Source: Bacteroidia bacterium
GTDB taxonomy: Bacteria > Bacteroidota > Bacteroidia > Bacteroidales > Prolixibacteraceae
NCBI GenBank assembly: GCA_025358395.1
Contig: JANYJT010000072.1
Span: forward strand, 1-25,983
DNA length: 25,983 nt
Reading direction: 5' to 3'
Shown here one piece after another: positions 23,946-25,983 of the stretch. How positions within the stretch are numbered: the stretch's first letter is position 1; each line of letters starts with the position of its first letter. Below the pieces are notes generated by a model. That model made no database searches and had not been told where the DNA came from. It saw only the letters and a list, made by a program, of their open reading frames with translations. The position numbers and the translations under genes were made by a program.

Positions 23946-25039
23946 TCTTCGGGTTCAACCTCTTTTGTGTTTTTGCGAATGATTGACCATATAGCTCTTT
24001 TACCATTCTTACCTTCTAGTAATTCAAAGACTACAACCTTTATATCAGATAGTTCGGGTTTACTTAATAAGTATAATGCTCGTTCTTTCTTTGTAGGCAA
24101 CTCGTGCAATTTGTCCGCAATAAGTTTGGCATTATTGAGTATTATTGAATACTCGGATTCTATTTCATTTACAATTGTTTTTACTTCTTGATAAAATTCA
24201 TCTGGTAGCATAGAGTAGATTGATTCTATACTATCTTCATTTATCAAAACATCTAATATATGTTTTTTAGACAAGTGCGCTATAATGCGATTTAACCTTA
24301 AATACTCATCGCTTTTAACTTTGATGCGTTTGCCTGATTTAAGGAACCTAAACACCAATCCTTCGCCCTCGCGGATGGGTCTCTTTTTGCACTTCTCTAT
24401 AATATCGGCAATATCAGTCACCGCATATCTTTCGATGGGTTTTACCCCAATTTGATCAGAAAATGAACACATGTCCTCATACGAAAATTCGTAGTCCGGA
24501 TCTGTTCTATCAAAGATTGCTAGCAATGTTAAATCCGCACGATCCCCGTACCTGATAACTTTACAGTTTTCTTTTTCCGGGAATATAGCTTCAAAACAAT
24601 ATGTCCAATCACCGAGTTTCAACTTACTGTAATGAATTGAACTTGACATCCATTCAGACAAGTTTGTTTCAATCCATTTGCGTGCGAACTCTGCGTGTTC
24701 AGAGTGGAATGAACCTTTCGAGTTGACAATCATCTTACCGTTATGGAATGATACAATGATAAGTGACCCGTCAATTTTTTCAGTTACATCTATCGGTTCA
24801 TCCCACGGAATATCTCCGGTAAGTGGATCACCTAGATTGAAGAATTTCGTGAACGGGCGTGAAATAACAGTGCCGTCACTTAATGTAACAATACCTCGCG
24901 CAAGAATTGTATATTCGTCCCATGCGTTTTCGAACTGGCATTTTCGAGTATAACACCATCCGATATAATCGCCGTCAACGAATTTTTTGATTAGTTTTTT
25001 ATTAACTCTTGTTTCGAGTTCTTCTATGTTTACTTTCAT
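23942..25039 (-). CDS. ATP-dependent RNA ligase, T4 Rnl1-type
   Basis: 365 aa, close to T4 RnlA length. Motif I is E87-K88-I-D-G-S, with K88 the adenylated lysine. Upstream TKFFNLGDP and ARGIV match the Rnl1 family start. Motif III is YCFEAIFP (about 147-154), motif IV EGEGLVFRF (224-232) and motif V RIKVKSDEY (238-246). About 115 helical C-terminal residues complete the protein. Rnl1-type enzymes join 5'-phosphate and 3'-OH RNA ends; in phage T4 the ligase repairs tRNA cut by host anticodon nuclease. No polynucleotide kinase/phosphatase partner is visible in the window. Co-transcribed with two small unknown genes upstream and Cys-rich ones downstream. A virus-encoded RNA-repair or counter-defence role is inferred. 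Confidence 0.92.
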   Translation of the reverse strand: MKVNIEELETRVNKKLIKKFVDGDYIGWCYTRKCQFENAWDEYTILARGIVTLSDGTVISRPFTKFFNLGDPLTGDIPWDEPIDVTEKIDGSLIIVSFHNGKMIVNSKGSFHSEHAEFARKWIETNLSEWMSSSIHYSKLKLGDWTYCFEAIFPEKENCKVIRYGDRADLTLLAIFDRTDPDYEFSYEDMCSFSDQIGVKPIERYAVTDIADIIEKCKKRPIREGEGLVFRFLKSGKRIKVKSDEYLRLNRIIAHLSKKHILDVLINEDSIESIYSMLPDEFYQEVKTIVNEIESEYSIILNNAKLIADKLHELPTKKERALYLLSKPELSDIKVVVFELLEGKNGKRAIWSIIRKNTKEVEPEE

Positions 25040-25054
25040 GATATGTTTTCCGTT

Positions 25055-25294
25055 TTATAATTGATAACAATGTTTAGTATGATTATCGAGTTTGTGTATC
25101 GGAGAGTAATCGCTGCAGATAAAGCCATTGAGAACTGCCGTCATGTTAATATCAATATCCGAGAAATCATTGTTCTTATTTGATTTATCAGATTTAGTTA
25201 CAATACCTAATGGGAACTGGTTCAACAGATTGTATTTTGTTATACAGATCCTTTCTTTACCATCCGTGTAATGGAGGACAACTTTATTATACAT
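25055..25294 (-). CDS. 79-aa hypothetical protein upstream of the RNA ligase
   Basis: MYNKVVLHYTDGKERICITK start with GAGGTAATAAGCA before the ATG; overlaps the previous stop by 8 bases. Beta-like start, then charged, ending CSDYSPIHKLDNHTKHCYQL. No membrane helix and no recognised motif. Similar-sized small proteins are frequent early genes of viruses. Confidence 0.65.
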   Translation of the reverse strand: MYNKVVLHYTDGKERICITKYNLLNQFPLGIVTKSDKSNKNNDFSDIDINMTAVLNGFICSDYSPIHKLDNHTKHCYQL

Positions 25295-25497
25295 TGCTTA
25301 TTACCTCTTTTAATAAATCTTTTGGAATATATACACACGGTTCTGCATCTTGTGAGTCCCGTGTTTGTACTGTTCTACCTCCCATCATATAGATTAATGG
25401 GTCGTTTATATTTGCTTTATAACTCATTAGTTTATCTGTATACTGTGCGAACACATAAAATGGTTGATCTGTTACTTCCGATAAACGAATACCTTCA
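25287..25497 (-). pseudogene. Gene truncated at its 5' end by a TnpB element
   Basis: Open frame of about 70 codons reading EGIRLSEVTDQPFYVFAQYT through KDLLKEVISNV to TAA at 25287. The only in-frame ATGs upstream lie within the inserted element, whose hairpin supplies MPANLFAG, so the true start was on the far side of the insertion. A fusion peptide using the element sequence could be made. Family not recognised. Confidence 0.6.
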
Positions 25498-25983
25498 GTG
25501 ACTACTCCCGCGAATAAATTCGCGGGCATCTGACGTGTACTGTTGAAGTGGTACACGCACCGGATTGTAGCCCCAATCCGAGAATGTTCCGGGCAGCATT
25601 AACGTCACGGTCGATAGAAAGACCGCAAATGGGACATTGATGCACCCGTACACTCAGTTCTTTTTTGACGATTTGACCGCAACCGTAGCATACTTGTGAA
25701 GTATTATACGGGTCAACCAATACGACACGCGAACCAGCCTCTGCCGCTTTGTTCTGTGTCATCTGTACCAGTTGATTCCATGCAACATCTCCGATGCTCT
25801 TTGCAAGGTAATGGTTTTTGATCATCCCCTTGATATTGAGGTCTTCAAAGACAATTGTACCGAACCGGTCAACCAGATCCCGACTTAACTTATGGGCAAA
25901 ATCTGATCTACGGTTGGCGATCTTTTCATGTATCTTTGACACAATCATCAAAGATCGCTTGCGTTCCGGTGTTCCCTTTGTCA
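25498..25983 (-). mobile_element. Second TnpB element, left end beyond window
   Basis: Same right end as the others: TCAC terminus at 25498 and hairpin at 25507-25526, but the internal sequence diverges soon after. The guide would be TGAAGGTATTCGTTTATC. The tnpB coding frame runs to the window edge. Confidence 0.8.
25502..25983 (-). CDS. tnpB: TnpB RNA-guided nuclease, C-terminal part
   Basis: Open to the right edge; the visible part begins TKGTPERKRSLMMIVSKIH, aligning with residues about 235 onward of the complete TnpB. Contains the catalytic E in TIVFEDLNIKGM, four zinc-finger Cys (CYGCGQ ... CPICG) and the last Asp in SIDRDVNAARNIL. It ends about 20 residues later than its neighbour: the tail CTTSTVHVRCPRIYSRE is encoded by the right-end hairpin itself, with TAG four bases from the element end. 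Same family, clearly diverged in sequence. Confidence 0.88.
   Translation of the reverse strand, partial: TKGTPERKRSLMIVSKIHEKIANRRSDFAHKLSRDLVDRFGTIVFEDLNIKGMIKNHYLAKSIGDVAWNQLVQMTQNKAAEAGSRVVLVDPYNTSQVCYGCGQIVKKELSVRVHQCPICGLSIDRDVNAARNILGLGLQSGACTTSTVHVRCPRIYSRE

Noticed and set aside
21609..25526. Three repeats of a hairpin sequence considered as a CRISPR-like array
   Set aside because: The copies are hundreds to thousands of bases apart and each lies at the end of a TnpB element, so they are transposon ends.

Overview
The window is AT-rich archaeal DNA and almost every credible gene reads on the minus strand, so transcription runs from high to low coordinates. Archaeal signs are BRE/TATA promoters (A-rich BRE then CTTTATATA-type boxes), GGTGAGG/GGAGG ribosome-binding sites, short 5' leaders, T-run terminators, and surface proteins with PKD, LamG-like and carboxypeptidase-regulatory-like domains of the kind common in methanogens and their relatives. 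No rRNA, tRNA, CRISPR array or housekeeping gene is visible. The gene density, the many small membrane proteins and the mosaic adhesins look like a virus, provirus or virus-derived plasmid, most likely of a methanogen-type euryarchaeote (inference).

Right part (about 21.2-26 kb): an accessory region cut by IS200/IS605-type TnpB elements. It holds a truncated TnpB element at the right edge, two small genes, a T4 Rnl1-type RNA ligase, a Cys-rich small gene, a complete TnpB element inserted 3' of TTAC in a 50-codon zinc-ribbon gene, a strongly expressed-looking 87-aa two-helix membrane protein (candidate major capsid protein of a spindle-shaped-virus type), a solo right end of the TnpB element, and a decayed second copy of the promoter, leader and first codons of the 87-aa gene.

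Middle part (21.2-16.4 kb): a tight operon of about ten small, mostly unknown genes, many with one to three membrane helices, ending in a P-loop ATPase with good Walker A and B motifs. The ATPase start is out of frame by one base at a run of five G.

Left part (16.4-1.2 kb): a second long operon with its own strong promoter. It encodes two related large low-complexity proteins (546 and 451 aa), a small HELAH zinc-peptidase-like protein, a 1,980-aa multidomain protein with two AbiEii/MNT-like nucleotidyltransferase domains, an HNH-like motif and a Tyr-Pro repeat tail, then small membrane proteins and three secreted or anchored surface proteins. After a T-run terminator, another promoter drives a 30-codon ORF coupled to a LamG plus Gly-rich adhesin that runs off the left edge.

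Working model: the two operons and the 87-aa gene are a virion or envelope-assembly module. The 87-aa protein would be the coat, the ATPase the packaging or assembly motor, the adhesins receptor-binding fibres, and the giant protein an internal or delivered component carrying nucleotidyltransferase activities. Family assignments come from motif reading by eye, without database searches.
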